Positions 16,909-25,001 of a stretch of DNA of 64,000 nt are shown here, in pieces. A program made the position numbers and the translations under genes. Positions within the stretch are counted from its first letter, which is position 1; every line of letters begins with the position of its first letter. The stretch is from Sulfuricella sp. (lineage in GTDB: Bacteria; Pseudomonadota; Gammaproteobacteria; Burkholderiales; Sulfuricellaceae): NCBI GenBank assembly GCA_023266195.1, contig JAHFRP010000004.1:124001-188000 (forward strand), in the 5' to 3' direction. A model generated the notes under the pieces. That model had not been told where the DNA came from. It was given only the letters and a program-made list of their open reading frames with translations, and ran no database searches.

Positions 16909-16940
16909 AGCCTCGGTAGGCTTTATCCCTTGCCTGGGGG

Positions 16941-17004
16941 CAGGCTTTCTTGCCCATGCGGTAGCTTGTTGCCACTCCTTGCGGGTGCAGCCTGACATGT
17001 ACGG
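16941..17004. repeat. Copy of the pilin-upstream dispersed repeat
   Basis: CAGGCTTTCTTGCCC (16941-16955) is identical to 8749-8763, and 16973-17004 matches 8851-8882 at 29/32 positions. The spacing between the two blocks differs, so one copy has gained or lost internal sequence. Non-coding, between two unrelated genes. Confidence 0.75.
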
Positions 17005-17063
17005 CTGAAGCCGCACCCACCGAGCGGCTCCACGACACGCCCAAAAAACGACCCAGCCCGCTC

Positions 17064-17942
17064 TCATCCCGCTTCGCTCAGCAACCGCGCGATCATTTCC
17101 TCCGCCTGGCCCAAATAGCCGCCGCCGAACAAATTGAGATGGTTAAGGACGTGGTACAGGTTGTACAGCGTCTTCCGCACCCGGTAGCCGGGATCAAGGG
17201 GGAAGTCCTCGCGGTAGGCCGCATGGAACGAGGCCGGGAATCCGCCGAACAATTCGGTCATGGCCAAGTCGGTTTCCCGGTCGCCATAATAGACCGCCGG
17301 ATCGAAAACGACCGGCGTCCCGTCCCGATCGAAAGCAAAGTTACCGCCCCACAAATCGCCATGCAACAAGGAAGGCGGCGGCGCATAGCCGGCAAAAAAC
17401 CCTTCCAGCTTCGCCAGCAAACGTTCTCCCCCGCGCTGTAGCGCGCCCCGGTAGCCGCTGCGCGCGGCCAGCGCGAGCTGGTAGCCGAGCCGCCGCTCGC
17501 GCCAGAATTCCGGCCAGTTTTCCGTCGGCGTATTGATCTGCGGAGTGGCGCCGATGGTATTGTCCCGCCGCCAGCCGCAGCGCTGGGCAACGACCCGATG
17601 CATGGCGGCCAGCCTGCGCCCCAGTTCTTCTCCAGACCCGTTTGAACGCGTTGCGAAATCGATGAATTCCAGTACCAGGAAAGCGCGATCCGCCGCAACG
17701 CCCGCACACACCGGGTTGGGTACGCGTATTGCGCACGTCGCGGCGATTTCGTGCAAACCACCCGCCTCGGCTTCGAACATCGGCAGAGCGGATGCCCGGT
17801 TGGTCTTGACGAAAAAACGCCGCGCGCCGCCCTCCACGCGGTAGGCCGTGTTGATGCAGCCGCCGCCGACGGAGCTGCGTGTTTCGACGGAAAATGCCGC
17901 GCCGGTTGCTGCCGATATTTCTTTGCCGATGAGATTCCACAT
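17064..17942 (-). CDS. Fructosamine/ketosamine-3-kinase family protein
   Basis: 292 aa protein-kinase-like fold. Visible are the glycine-rich SSVGGGCIN, ATP-binding Lys in RFFVKTN, catalytic loop LLHGDLWGGN and metal motif VFDPAVYYGDRETDLAM. The family phosphorylates ketosamines formed by glycation so that proteins or sugars can be repaired. It is cytoplasmic and single-gene, divergent from wrbA. Length fits the YniA group. Confidence 0.9.
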   Translation of the reverse strand: MWNLIGKEISAATGAAFSVETRSSVGGGCINTAYRVEGGARRFFVKTNRASALPMFEAEAGGLHEIAATCAIRVPNPVCAGVAADRAFLVLEFIDFATRSNGSGEELGRRLAAMHRVVAQRCGWRRDNTIGATPQINTPTENWPEFWRERRLGYQLALAARSGYRGALQRGGERLLAKLEGFFAGYAPPPSLLHGDLWGGNFAFDRDGTPVVFDPAVYYGDRETDLAMTELFGGFPASFHAAYREDFPLDPGYRVRKTLYNLYHVLNHLNLFGGGYLGQAEEMIARLLSEAG

Positions 17943-18106
17943 CGCCGATTCACCAAAAAATCAAAGGCAGCCGCGCGCCGGTGTAGTCACCGCCGGAAGC
18001 CCGACCCACTGCACTGGGTCAAACCATGATAGCGAAATGTCGAACTATACTGGGTAGCGGATAGCAGGAAACATTCCCCCCCACTCAAAACGCAAGGAGC
18101 CCGATC

Positions 18107-18712
18107 ATGATTAAAGTGCTGATTCTCTATTACAGTATGTACGGGCATATCGAGGAAATGGCGCAAGCCGTGGCCGAAGGCGCGAACGAGGTGGACGGCG
18201 TGAATGCGGTGATCAAGCGCGTGCCGGAAATCATTCCCGAAGACAAGGCGCGGGCGATCGGCGTCAAACTGGATCAGCCGGCGCCGATTGCCTCCATCGA
18301 CGAACTCGCCGATTACGATGCGATTATTTTCGGCACGCCGACCCGGTTCGGCAACATGACCGCGCAGATGCGCAACTTTCTCGACCAGACCGGCAAGCTG
18401 TGGCTCTCCGGCGGGCTGATCGGCAAGGTCGCCAGCGTGTTCACCAGCACCGCCACCCAGCACGGCGGCCAGGAAACCACGGTGACGTCGTTCCATTCGA
18501 CCCTCCTCCATCACGGCATGGTCATCGTCGGCGTGCCTTACTCCTGCGAGGAACTGATGAACATGGACGAAATCAGCGGCGGCTCGCCCTATGGCGCGGC
18601 GACGATGGCCGGCACCGACGGCAAGCGCATGCCCAGCGCGAACGAACTGAAAATCGCGCGCTTTCAGGGCAGGCACGCAGCGGAAATCGCCAAGAGGGTG
18701 GCGGGGCGTTGA
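18107..18712 (+). CDS. wrbA: NAD(P)H:quinone oxidoreductase WrbA
   Basis: 201 aa flavodoxin-like FMN protein that reduces quinones by two electrons. FMN-binding loops are [21 protein letters not shown] and [10 protein letters not shown], and the HHGM and SPYGAATM segments are typical of WrbA. The aaggag RBS is well placed before ATG 18107. Probably protects against quinone and redox stress; no partner gene nearby. Confidence 0.95.
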   Translation: MIKVLILYYSMYGHIEEMAQAVAEGANEVDGVNAVIKRVPEIIPEDKARAIGVKLDQPAPIASIDELADYDAIIFGTPTRFGNMTAQMRNFLDQTGKLWLSGGLIGKVASVFTSTATQHGGQETTVTSFHSTLLHHGMVIVGVPYSCEELMNMDEISGGSPYGAATMAGTDGKRMPSANELKIARFQGRHAAEIAKRVAGR

Positions 18713-18790
18713 GGGGTTCGGCTGGCGGATGAAAAACCGTCGCACGCGGCGAAGCCGTGCGACGAACCACAAACTACCGGCGACAAGCCC

Positions 18791-20509
18791 ATGGACAGCA
18801 AAGACACCATCGCCTACTTCACCATGGAAATCGGGCTGGAGGGCATGCCCACCTATGCCGGCGGCCTGGGCATACTCGCCGGAGACACGGTGCGCGCCGC
18901 GGCGGACCTAGAAATCCCGATGATCGTGGTGACCCTGCTTCACCGCAAAGGCTACTTCCGGCAAAAACTCGACGCCGCCGGCGCGCAGACCGAAGAACCC
19001 ATCCCATGGCCGGTTGCCGACCTGTTGAGAGAGATGGAACCGCGCTGCGTGGTGGAGATCGAAGGGCGCAACGTCCGGCTGCGGGCGTGGACGCGGGAGG
19101 TCAAAGGCATCAACGGCTTTTCGGTTCCGGTTTATTTTCTGGATGCCGCGCTGGAGGAAAACGCCGAGCAGGACCGCGCGCTGACGGACCATCTATACGG
19201 CGGCGACGAACGCTACCGCCTTTGCCAGGAGGTCATCCTCGGCATCGGCGGCGTCAGGATGCTGCGCGCGCTGGGCTACGCCGACGTCAAGCGCTACCAC
19301 ATGAACGAAGGGCATGCCGCGCTGCTCACGCTGGAACTCGCCTACGAGCTCGCGCGCGAGGCGTGGGAGATGACCTACGAACCGGTCAAACCGGTCGTGA
19401 CGGCGGAACTGGTGCGTCTGATCAAGCCGAAGTGCGTCTTCACTACCCATACTCCGGTCCCGGCAGGGCAGGACAAATTCCCGCTGAGTCTGGTGCATCA
19501 GGTCATCACCGGCTACCACGGCGCTTTCGCCGAGCGCGAAAGGGAATTCTGCCTCGATGGCACGCTCAACCTGACCTACCTCGCCCTCGACAACAGCCAC
19601 TACATCAACGGCGTCGCGAAGCGGCACGGCAAGGTCTCCAGCCAGATGTTCTCGGACTACAAAATCGATTCCATCACCAACGGCGTGCATGCCGCCACCT
19701 GGGCGTCGGAACCGATGAGCGCGGTGTTCGACCAGCGGATTCCGGGCTGGCGCGAAGACAATTCCAGCCTGCGCTACGCGCTGAAAATCCCGCTGCGGGA
19801 TATCTGGCGCGCGCATCGGCAGTCCAAGCAAGCCCTCATCGAACAGGTCAACCGCGACTACCAGGCCGGCCTGGACCTCGAAGTATTCACCGTGGGATTC
19901 GCCCGGCGCGCGGCAGTTTACAAGCGTGCCGATCTTCTTTTCGTGGACACCGCCAGGCTCACCGAAATTGCCAAAAATTCGGGGCCGACCCAGATCATCT
20001 ATGCCGGCAAGGCCCACCCGCGCGACCAGGCCGGCAAGGATCTGATCAAGCGCATCTTCCAGATCAAGGCGGCGCTGAAAGACAAAATCAAGATCGTCTA
20101 TCTGGCGGATTACGACTTCGGCTTGGCCAAGGCGCTGACCGCCGGCGTGGATCTCTGGCTGAACACGCCGCAGCCGCCGCTCGAAGCCTCCGGCACCAGC
20201 GGCATGAAAGCCGCCCTCAACGGCGTGCCTTCACTCAGCATCCTGGACGGCTGGTGGGTCGAAGGATGCCTTGAGGGCGTGACCGGCTGGGCGGTCGGCA
20301 ACGACGTCGGCGGATCGGGGAAGACCGACAACCCGGAGGAAGACGCCCTGTCCCTGTACAACAAGCTCGAAATGATCATTCTGCCGATGTTTTACGACGA
20401 AATGGAGCGCTATGCCGGAGTAATGCGCAACGCCATCGCGCTCAACGGCTCATTCTTCAATGCCGAACGGATGCTGGACCAATACGTCACCAAGGCTTAT
20501 TTCAAGTAA
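18791..20509 (+). CDS. glgP: Alpha-glucan (glycogen) phosphorylase, short type
   Basis: 572 aa GT35 enzyme releasing glucose-1-phosphate from alpha-1,4-glucans. It starts directly at [24 protein letters not shown] and retains [31 protein letters not shown] and the PLP-lysine region [25 protein letters not shown]. The length matches the short archaeal/Thermotoga-like group rather than the 800-aa MalP/GlgP type. No good RBS is visible before ATG 18791. It converges with the lipoprotein gene, leaving 7 bases between stops. Confidence 0.94.
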   Translation: MDSKDTIAYFTMEIGLEGMPTYAGGLGILAGDTVRAAADLEIPMIVVTLLHRKGYFRQKLDAAGAQTEEPIPWPVADLLREMEPRCVVEIEGRNVRLRAWTREVKGINGFSVPVYFLDAALEENAEQDRALTDHLYGGDERYRLCQEVILGIGGVRMLRALGYADVKRYHMNEGHAALLTLELAYELAREAWEMTYEPVKPVVTAELVRLIKPKCVFTTHTPVPAGQDKFPLSLVHQVITGYHGAFAEREREFCLDGTLNLTYLALDNSHYINGVAKRHGKVSSQMFSDYKIDSITNGVHAATWASEPMSAVFDQRIPGWREDNSSLRYALKIPLRDIWRAHRQSKQALIEQVNRDYQAGLDLEVFTVGFARRAAVYKRADLLFVDTARLTEIAKNSGPTQIIYAGKAHPRDQAGKDLIKRIFQIKAALKDKIKIVYLADYDFGLAKALTAGVDLWLNTPQPPLEASGTSGMKAALNGVPSLSILDGWWVEGCLEGVTGWAVGNDVGGSGKTDNPEEDALSLYNKLEMIILPMFYDEMERYAGVMRNAIALNGSFFNAERMLDQYVTKAYFK

Positions 20510-20516
20510 CGTCTAT

Positions 20517-21035
20517 TCAATGCCCGCACCAGCAGCTGCCGTCGCCGTCGCACAGCCCTCGCTGCGCCTCGGTCAGGCTCAGGGTCGAACGCACCGTCTG
20601 CCTGTTGCCGTCGAACAGCACGTTGAAACGCGCCAGCTCATTCCACTCGTCGCAATAGCGCCATTCCCACACCAGTTCGTCGCGCGCCTTGAAGTAGACG
20701 GTCCAGGCGGGCTCGGCAGGCCCCAGAATACGGGCAACCTCCTCCTCGGTCATCCCCGGCCTGATGCGGGCAAAATGCTTCGCGTCCAGCACATTCTCGA
20801 TGCGCCGCAGCTTGCCGTCCGGCCCGATATAAACCATGTAGCTATGATCTCCCATCGGCCCGCGAGGATAGGAGAGCTGCACCGAGCCCGCCGAATCCTG
20901 CCAGCGCATCGCCGGCTGCCCCATCACCCTCAACACATCGCCAAGCCGCGCTTCCCCCGGCTTGAGCCCGCTGCCGCTGTAAGCCGCGCAACCGGCCAGC
21001 AAAACAGCGAACCATAATGTTGCCAGGAATTTCAT
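20517..21035 (-). CDS. BamE/OmlA-like outer-membrane lipoprotein
   Basis: 172 aa. Lipobox LLAGC at about residue 16 predicts a lipoprotein. Two SmpA/OmlA-like repeats are suggested by RLGDVLRVMGQPAMRW and RPGMTEEEVARILGPAE, each the G-x-T-x-x-x-V-x-x-x-x-G-x-P motif of the BamE fold. The C-terminus is Cys-rich (GLCDGDGSCWCGH). True BamE is about 110 aa with one repeat, so this is a relative, not bamE itself. Confidence 0.8.
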   Translation of the reverse strand: MKFLATLWFAVLLAGCAAYSGSGLKPGEARLGDVLRVMGQPAMRWQDSAGSVQLSYPRGPMGDHSYMVYIGPDGKLRRIENVLDAKHFARIRPGMTEEEVARILGPAEPAWTVYFKARDELVWEWRYCDEWNELARFNVLFDGNRQTVRSTLSLTEAQRGLCDGDGSCWCGH

Positions 21036-21077
21036 CTCGTCTCTCCCATCGCCGCATTTTTGCCACGCCGAAAAACC

Positions 21078-21107
21078 AAAAGCCCAGAGGCTAACCCCTG
21101 GGCTTTT
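21078..21107. terminator. Ancestral tRNA terminator left of the integrated element
   Basis: AAAAGCCCAG and CTGGGCTTTT form a 10-bp stem with A and T runs, able to act on either strand. It sits 2 bases outside the left attachment repeat. It was probably the terminator of the tRNA gene before the element inserted and moved the gene's 5' part to 29.0 kb. Confidence 0.7.
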
Positions 21108-21108
21108 A

Positions 21109-21161
21109 TTTTATGGTGGGTCCGCACGGACTTGAACCGTGGACCAAGGGATTATGAGTCC
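21109..21161. repeat. Left attachment repeat (att), partial tRNA copy
   Basis: 53 bases identical to 28928-28980. It carries the tRNA 3' half from the anticodon stem to CCA in minus orientation. Sequence diverges from the tRNA exactly after GAGTCC (then gaacagg instead of cctgctc). Lacks the D arm and 5' acceptor strand, so not a functional tRNA. Confidence 0.92.
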
Positions 21162-21202
21162 GAACAGGAATCATTGCATATCCAATGGTTAGATCACCCA
21201 TA

Positions 21203-21272
21203 TTCTACAAATTCTAAATTGCACTATAGCCGAAACCCCCGCCAGTCGTGGGGTATTTTTAGAATTGTAGAA
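21203..21272. promoter_or_regulatory. Candidate integrase arm-binding sites, left end
   Basis: TTCTACAA (21203-21210) and its inverse TTGTAGAA (21265-21272) lie just inside the left repeat. The 12-mer AGAATTGTAGAA at 21261 is repeated exactly at 28862 near the right end. Such end-flanking repeats are expected of arm-type sites for tyrosine integrases. Confidence 0.5.
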
Positions 21273-21314
21273 GCTTGGCGGGACTCCATCGGGGGGCTTG
21301 CGACGGTTGCGGGA

Positions 21315-21569
21315 TCAATAATGAAAACGGCATTGGGCAATCAGGATGACGCCGTTTTCGACTTTGTACACCAGCCGATGTTCCTTGGTGATTCTTCTTG
21401 ACCACCAGCCGGTGAGGTTTTCTTTCAAGGGTTCTGGCTTGCCGATGCCGTGGTGCGGATCACGGCGGATATCCCGGATCAGGTCGTTGATTTTTTCGAA
21501 TCCTCGCCCATCATGCGCTTGCCACCAGTCATAGTCGGCTGATGCACGTTTCGAAAAGACGACTTTCAA
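21315..21569 (-). CDS. yoeB: YoeB-family toxin
   Basis: 84 aa ribosome-dependent mRNA interferase of the RelE fold. Strong family blocks: RRDPHHGIGKPEPLKENLTGWWSRRI, TEEHRLVY-like KEHRLVYKV and the C-terminal CRFHY with the catalytic His-Tyr end. It overlaps the antitoxin gene by 4 bases and follows it, the usual order. Likely stabilises the mobile element. Confidence 0.93.
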   Translation of the reverse strand: MKVVFSKRASADYDWWQAHDGRGFEKINDLIRDIRRDPHHGIGKPEPLKENLTGWWSRRITKEHRLVYKVENGVILIAQCRFHY

Positions 21570-21814
21570 TCGATCTGTCTTTCCACGCCCTGACCGGATT
21601 CGAGTTCCTGAATACTGGCGCGCAAATCTTCCGCATTCGCCGCGGTGCTCATGAGGTGCATGGTTTCCCGCATGGATTCGAATTCCCTGGCGGACAGCAT
21701 GACAAAATCGCGGCCATCGGCTCGCGTCACGGTCAGCGGCTCACCGCTGTCGTTGATTTCCTCGACCAATTCGGTCAGGTGTTTACGGAATTGTGCAAAG
21801 GCTATGGCGTTCAT
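21566..21814 (-). CDS. yefM: YefM/Phd-family antitoxin
   Basis: 82 aa. Phd/YefM N-terminal DNA-binding region MNAIAFAQFRKHLTELVEEINDSGEPLTVTR, then VMLSAREFESMRETMHLM, and an acidic C-terminal tail that would neutralise YoeB. Start is ATG 21814 (GGGGAAG upstream); the 146-aa track ORF is over-extended. Upstream, ACCGGTTTTGGTATACTT and CCGGTA form an imperfect dyad suited to autorepression. Confidence 0.92.
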   Translation of the reverse strand: MNAIAFAQFRKHLTELVEEINDSGEPLTVTRADGRDFVMLSAREFESMRETMHLMSTAANAEDLRASIQELESGQGVERQID

Positions 21815-21912
21815 GATCTTCCCCGATTTGCTACCGGCTTTAAGTATACCAAAACCGGTTAGCCACGGATGCACAGCGCAGGAGAATGGCGCGCCAGCGG
21901 AACTACCGAAAT

Positions 21913-22185
21913 TCAGCGTTTCAGGCCATGCAGCCTTTTCATTTCGGCCAGGCTGAAGGTGCGCCCGCCTTTTTTCTTTGCGCTGACGGCGTCTCGATAA
22001 TCGCAAGCATCTTCCTTGAGTTTGCGTTCATGCTGTTCCAGGATGGCGCGGGCTTGATTCATGACTTCTTCGGCGTCAATCCACCCTTCCGTTTCGCCGG
22101 ACTCGAAACCCTCCCTGATGGCACGGCGAATTTCCGCATCATCATCGGCGGCGGGTTGCTGCTTGCTGGTGCTGGTGATTTTCAT
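21913..22185 (-). CDS. Small hypothetical protein, antitoxin-like
   Basis: 90 aa, highly charged and helical. The segment IRRAIREGFESGETEGWIDAEEVMNQARAIL resembles short ParD/CC2985-type antitoxins. The C-terminal part (KKKGGRTFSLAEMKRLHGL) is unlike them. The upstream gene's stop lies just ahead, so the pair is co-translated; ATG 22185 is preferred to the track's TTG at 22191. No matching toxin gene is adjacent. Confidence 0.6.
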   Translation of the reverse strand: MKITSTSKQQPAADDDAEIRRAIREGFESGETEGWIDAEEVMNQARAILEQHERKLKEDACDYRDAVSAKKKGGRTFSLAEMKRLHGLKR

Positions 22186-22187
22186 GT

Positions 22188-22367
22188 TCAAGCGTTTTGG
22201 CTACGCACGCCGACACGATTTATGCGGCGTTTGAGGATATGCTCACGCACTTGGTCATTACTGACAAAGCGCCCGGCGTCGAGGTCGTCAAGTCCAAGTT
22301 GGACTTCCTTGTCGAACCATTCGCGGTATTCGTCCCGCTTGGCGGGTTTGCGTGGCGGGTTTTTCAT
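22188..22367 (-). CDS. Small antitoxin-like protein
   Basis: 59 aa. EYREWFDKEVQLGLDDLDAGRFVSNDQVREHILKR is typical of short ParD-like or RHH-type antitoxins paired with ParE/RelE toxins. Start ATG 22367 has a GAGGGGAAG RBS; the track ORF adds 36 unlikely residues. The neighbour downstream is not a recognisable ParE toxin, so the pair may be a degenerate or unusual module. Confidence 0.65.
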   Translation of the reverse strand: MKNPPRKPAKRDEYREWFDKEVQLGLDDLDAGRFVSNDQVREHILKRRINRVGVRSQNA

Positions 22368-22562
22368 GGTCTTCCCCTCGGATCGAGTTTTGATTTTACG
22401 CCCGAACCCGCCCGGTATCCATGCCCGCTTTGGTCTGATAGACTGGCAAAAATGAGGGACGCAGATGCGCCCCATGTATTCAGGATGAAACCTTGTAACG
22501 ACAAGGCTTCCGACAGAATGAAATCAACCTGAAAACACCCTGTCAGACAGCGAAAAACACCC

Positions 22563-23210
22563 ATGCCAGGCAAGAAAAGCCGTCGCCGAACACTTACGGG
22601 CAAGAGCCAGGAAGCTTCTCTAGAGAAACTCACGAAAAATGCTGAGTTGATTGATAGAGAAATTCAGGAGGAACTTTCTCGGCACGCACCGGGAAAACTT
22701 GGAGTGCTCATAAACGAGCCAGAACTAGAACTCGGACAGCGTATTCAAGATGCCCGCAGAATGGCCGGCCTGACACAGGGGGAGTTGGCTGAAAAAACCA
22801 AGCGGGTTGACGCCGAAGGGAATGGAATTTCAGGCTCCGTTATTTCACTTTATGAACGAGGCGTTAATCGGCCTGGCCCACGCGAAATCCGTATATTGTG
22901 TGAAGCCCTACGCATCTCTCCAAACCACTTAATTTATGGTGACGAAGACCCATTTGAAGGGACAGGCAAATATGAACGCTACTTGGGCTGGGCTCGTTCA
23001 GAAGCGGAGTTGTATGCTGCAATGACCTATTGCCTTACGCGATTGCATCACCATCACAAAGCGGCGGTAATGGACTTGATGATGGGGCTACTACGAGGGT
23101 GGAACAAAGATTTTGACCGGGAAATGGACGCGAAAGCAATAGAAACATATTTGCAACATGCCGATGAACTTAGGCTTGAATTAGCCAAGCAGCGCGAGGA
23201 AAACTCATAG
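22563..23210 (+). CDS. XRE-family HTH repressor
   Basis: 215 aa. A basic N-terminus and a helical segment precede an XRE helix-turn-helix (about residues 56-128: LGQRIQDARRMAGLTQGELAEKT, SGSVISLYERGVNRPG, LCEALRISPNHLIYG). The C-terminal about 80 residues are helical with an HHHH stretch and may dimerise. It is followed by a strong terminator and then the operator-rich leader of the next gene, so it is the likely cI-like regulator of this element. It lies in the most AT-rich part of the element. Confidence 0.88.
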   Translation: MPGKKSRRRTLTGKSQEASLEKLTKNAELIDREIQEELSRHAPGKLGVLINEPELELGQRIQDARRMAGLTQGELAEKTKRVDAEGNGISGSVISLYERGVNRPGPREIRILCEALRISPNHLIYGDEDPFEGTGKYERYLGWARSEAELYAAMTYCLTRLHHHHKAAVMDLMMGLLRGWNKDFDREMDAKAIETYLQHADELRLELAKQREENS

Positions 23211-23237
23211 GAAATCCTGAACGGTAAGCACCGAACA

Positions 23238-23271
23238 AAGCCGGTTTGCGATAAGCAGCCGGCTTTTTTTT
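23238..23271 (+). terminator. Rho-independent terminator after the repressor
   Basis: AAGCCGG (23238-23244) pairs with CCGGCTT (23259-23265), followed by a T-run to 23271. It ends the repressor transcript 28 bases after its stop. Confidence 0.85.
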
Positions 23272-23301
23272 GCTTCACAATAAAACGCCTCGTTTATCAA
23301 T

Positions 23302-23383
23302 TAAATGATTCGTTGACAATTTAAATCAAATCGTCGTAAGATTTAATCAATAAATCATTCGTTCAATTTTAAATGGAGGTGAC
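23302..23383 (+). promoter_or_regulatory. Early promoter with repeated operator-like sites
   Basis: TTGACA (23313-23318) and TAAGAT (23337-23342) are spaced 18 bases. Direct repeats ATGATTCGTTGACAATTTAAAT and AATCATTCGTTCAATTTTAAAT overlap and follow the promoter, so a repressor bound there would block it. A ggaggt RBS precedes ATG 23384. Probably controlled by the XRE protein just upstream (inference). Confidence 0.65.
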
Positions 23384-24094
23384 ATGGCTATCAAAAATCA
23401 ACCCGTCCTCACCAAAGAGGACTTCGAAGCGGCGCTCATAGCATTGCGCCTGAGCGTATCCGAGGTGGCCCGCGACAGCGGCATACCTCGCCATCAAGTG
23501 AGTCACTTCCGCGGCTACGGCGACGGGTTGAAACCCGAGCAATCCGCCAAGCTGCGCGATTACTTTGAATCCAAGGGCGTCGAATTCACCGATGAAGATG
23601 ACGCCACCTCCCAACCTGCCGCGACCGTCCAGGGCACCCAACCCGCCGCCGTCGCAAGCCCCAGCCCCCGCCTTGATGCGGCGCTCAAGGTCGAATACTC
23701 CTTCCCCATCAGCAACACAATCCCGGATGACGTAATCGGCAACACCATGGACATCATGGAAGAAGCCGACGCCCGCTTGGTGGCGCTGTTCAAAACCAAG
23801 ATCGAGCGTGATGAAGGGTTTTTCGGCGACGGGGATTTGACCGACGAAACCAAAGCCGCACTTCAAGAGGCGTTCGCCCTGATGGCTGGCAACTACCTGG
23901 CCTTTCGGATGCTGCGCGGCTGGCGCGCCTTCAACGTCAAACCGGCGACGGAAACCCCGGAAACCGTGCGCGACATGGTTTTCGAAACTTTCAAGCAAAC
24001 CCTGATCGAATCCGGGCTGATCGACCCTGACGGCACCGCCACGGCGGAAACCGAACCGGCAACGGAAACCGAACACGAGGAGGTAACGGAATGA
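23384..24094 (+). CDS. Phage-type regulatory protein with N-terminal HTH
   Basis: 236 aa. N-terminal helix-turn-helix-like segment LRLSVSEVARDSGIPRHQVSHFRGYGDGL (about residues 20-48), an Ala/Pro/Thr linker, a helical middle (EEADARLVALFKTKIERDEGFF) and an acidic tail of TETE repeats. First gene of the rightward element operon, directly behind the regulated promoter. Function not recognised; a role in activation or replication control is plausible. Confidence 0.75.
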   Translation: MAIKNQPVLTKEDFEAALIALRLSVSEVARDSGIPRHQVSHFRGYGDGLKPEQSAKLRDYFESKGVEFTDEDDATSQPAATVQGTQPAAVASPSPRLDAALKVEYSFPISNTIPDDVIGNTMDIMEEADARLVALFKTKIERDEGFFGDGDLTDETKAALQEAFALMAGNYLAFRMLRGWRAFNVKPATETPETVRDMVFETFKQTLIESGLIDPDGTATAETEPATETEHEEVTE

Positions 24095-24231
24095 GCGCCA
24101 ATTTGCCTGTAAGCATGATTCCTTTGGTCGGGCGCGCCATGAAATCGGGCGGCTTCGTCATCGCTGTTCTGATCGGCCTGGCGCTATTCGCCGCACATCA
24201 GGCCAAGCAGCCGCCGCAGCCCGGAAAATGA
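24091..24231 (+). CDS. Small single-span membrane protein
   Basis: 46 aa, below the ORF-track cut-off. ATG overlaps the preceding stop (ATGA). It has one hydrophobic helix, GGFVIAVLIGLALFAAH (about residues 20-36), and a Pro-rich basic tail PPQPGK. The tight coupling supports translation. Function unknown. Confidence 0.65.
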   Translation: MSANLPVSMIPLVGRAMKSGGFVIAVLIGLALFAAHQAKQPPQPGK

Positions 24232-24377
24232 ACATGCCTTTTCCTGTAGACCAATCCCAACCCCAAAACTCCCGCCGCATGTGTTTGGCGGGGCGCGACA
24301 CCGCGCCGAGCGGGGAACCCGCGCCGGGGCATTATCCCGGCGTGGGGGGGCGAGGGAACCACGCCACGCGTCGATAG
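24228..24377 (+). CDS. Possible small ORF over the hairpin cluster
   Basis: 49 codons starting with an ATGA overlap (MNMPFPVDQSQPQNSRRM). After about residue 18 the translation is Gly/Pro/Arg-rich and follows hairpin DNA, so the ORF may be fortuitous. Alternatively it is the broken N-terminus of the next gene, joined by a shift at the G7 run at 24344-24350. Confidence 0.3.
   Translation: MNMPFPVDQSQPQNSRRMCLAGRDTAPSGEPAPGHYPGVGGRGNHATRR
24292..24342. other. Three tandem GC-rich hairpins, candidate replication origin
   Basis: GGCGCG-acac-CGCGCC (24292-24307), GCGGG-gaa-CCCGC (24310-24322) and CGCCGGG-gcattat-CCCGGCG (24322-24342) follow each other within 51 bases. They lie 660 bases upstream of an HUH-type Rep gene. 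Rolling-circle origins are nicked in such stem-loops, so this is a candidate origin; no known nick consensus was matched. Confidence 0.4.
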
Positions 24378-24459
24378 CCCCATCCCTGCGCACACGCCGG
24401 GGCCGTGGACAGCGGAAAGGCGGGCCATTCTAGCTGTCAGCGATGGCCGGATTCTGCAT

Positions 24460-24672
24460 ATGGCGGAAGTTTTCTCCGGCGCCGCATCGTCGCTGGCTGA
24501 GGCCGACGCCAACGAGCGGCTGATAGCCGCCGCGCCGGATTTGCTGCATGCCTGCCGCGAACTTCTGGAGGCGGTCGAGGAGTTGAGCCGCGACCCGCAC
24601 ATGGGCGACAGCCTGCGCGAAGGGATCGAGCGCGGCCGCTCCGCAATTGCCAAAGCCGAGGGCGCCGCATGA
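24460..24672 (+). CDS. Phage-type small protein (AANARLIAAAP-like family)
   Basis: 70 aa from ATG 24460. The segment ADANERLIAAAPDLLHACRELLEAVEEL is a hallmark of a widespread phage-encoded family of unknown function. The frame is open upstream and encodes HTPGPWTAERRAILAVSDGR, matching that family's N-terminus, but no ATG, GTG or TTG lies at the right place. Either ATG 24460 gives a shortened protein or the true start was lost or shifted near the G7 run. Confidence 0.7.
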   Translation: MAEVFSGAASSLAEADANERLIAAAPDLLHACRELLEAVEELSRDPHMGDSLREGIERGRSAIAKAEGAA

Positions 24673-24735
24673 GCACCCCACGCCACCCACAAATGACCAA
24701 CTGATCGAAACCACCTGTAGGAGCAAGCCGCCGCC

Positions 24736-24993
24736 ATGAACCGCAATCAACGCCGCACCCATCGGGAAAAGCTTACCCACTCCCTGACCAAACAAACCTG
24801 TGTGCTATGGGTGCCGGAAGAAAAGGGCTACCTGGCCGATTTCTCGCCCCGCCAATTCCGCGTAATGGACAACCCGGCACTCGCCCGGCACTACACCGAG
24901 GATGAAGCGGCCAGCGCGGCGCTGTCATTCCGGGAAGTCACCGGCATGCGCGCCGCGGTGCGCCCCTACTACCCACAGAACACCGTTCACTAA
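24736..24993 (+). CDS. Hypothetical element protein
   Basis: 85 aa basic protein (MNRNQRRTHREKLTHSL) with a central CVLWVPEEKGYLADFSPRQFRVMDNPALAR segment. Such short proteins are common before replication genes in phage-like elements. It lies 8 bases before the replication endonuclease gene, so the two are likely co-expressed. Function unknown. Confidence 0.65.
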   Translation: MNRNQRRTHREKLTHSLTKQTCVLWVPEEKGYLADFSPRQFRVMDNPALARHYTEDEAASAALSFREVTGMRAAVRPYYPQNTVH

Positions 24994-25001
24994 GCCGCAC
25001 C

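Noticed and set aside
21109-21161. Second tRNA gene at the left att site
   Set aside because: Lacks the 5' acceptor strand, D arm and part of the anticodon stem; it is the att duplicate, not a tRNA.
22188-24094. Type III/IV or abortive-infection defence island in the element
   Set aside because: Apart from YoeB/YefM and antitoxin-like genes, no nuclease, NTPase or sensor domain typical of known defence systems could be identified.
24184-24795. Several minus-strand ORFs in the element (69 to 182 aa)
   Set aside because: Arg/Ser-rich translations opposite hairpins and the phage-type gene, without RBS or known motifs.
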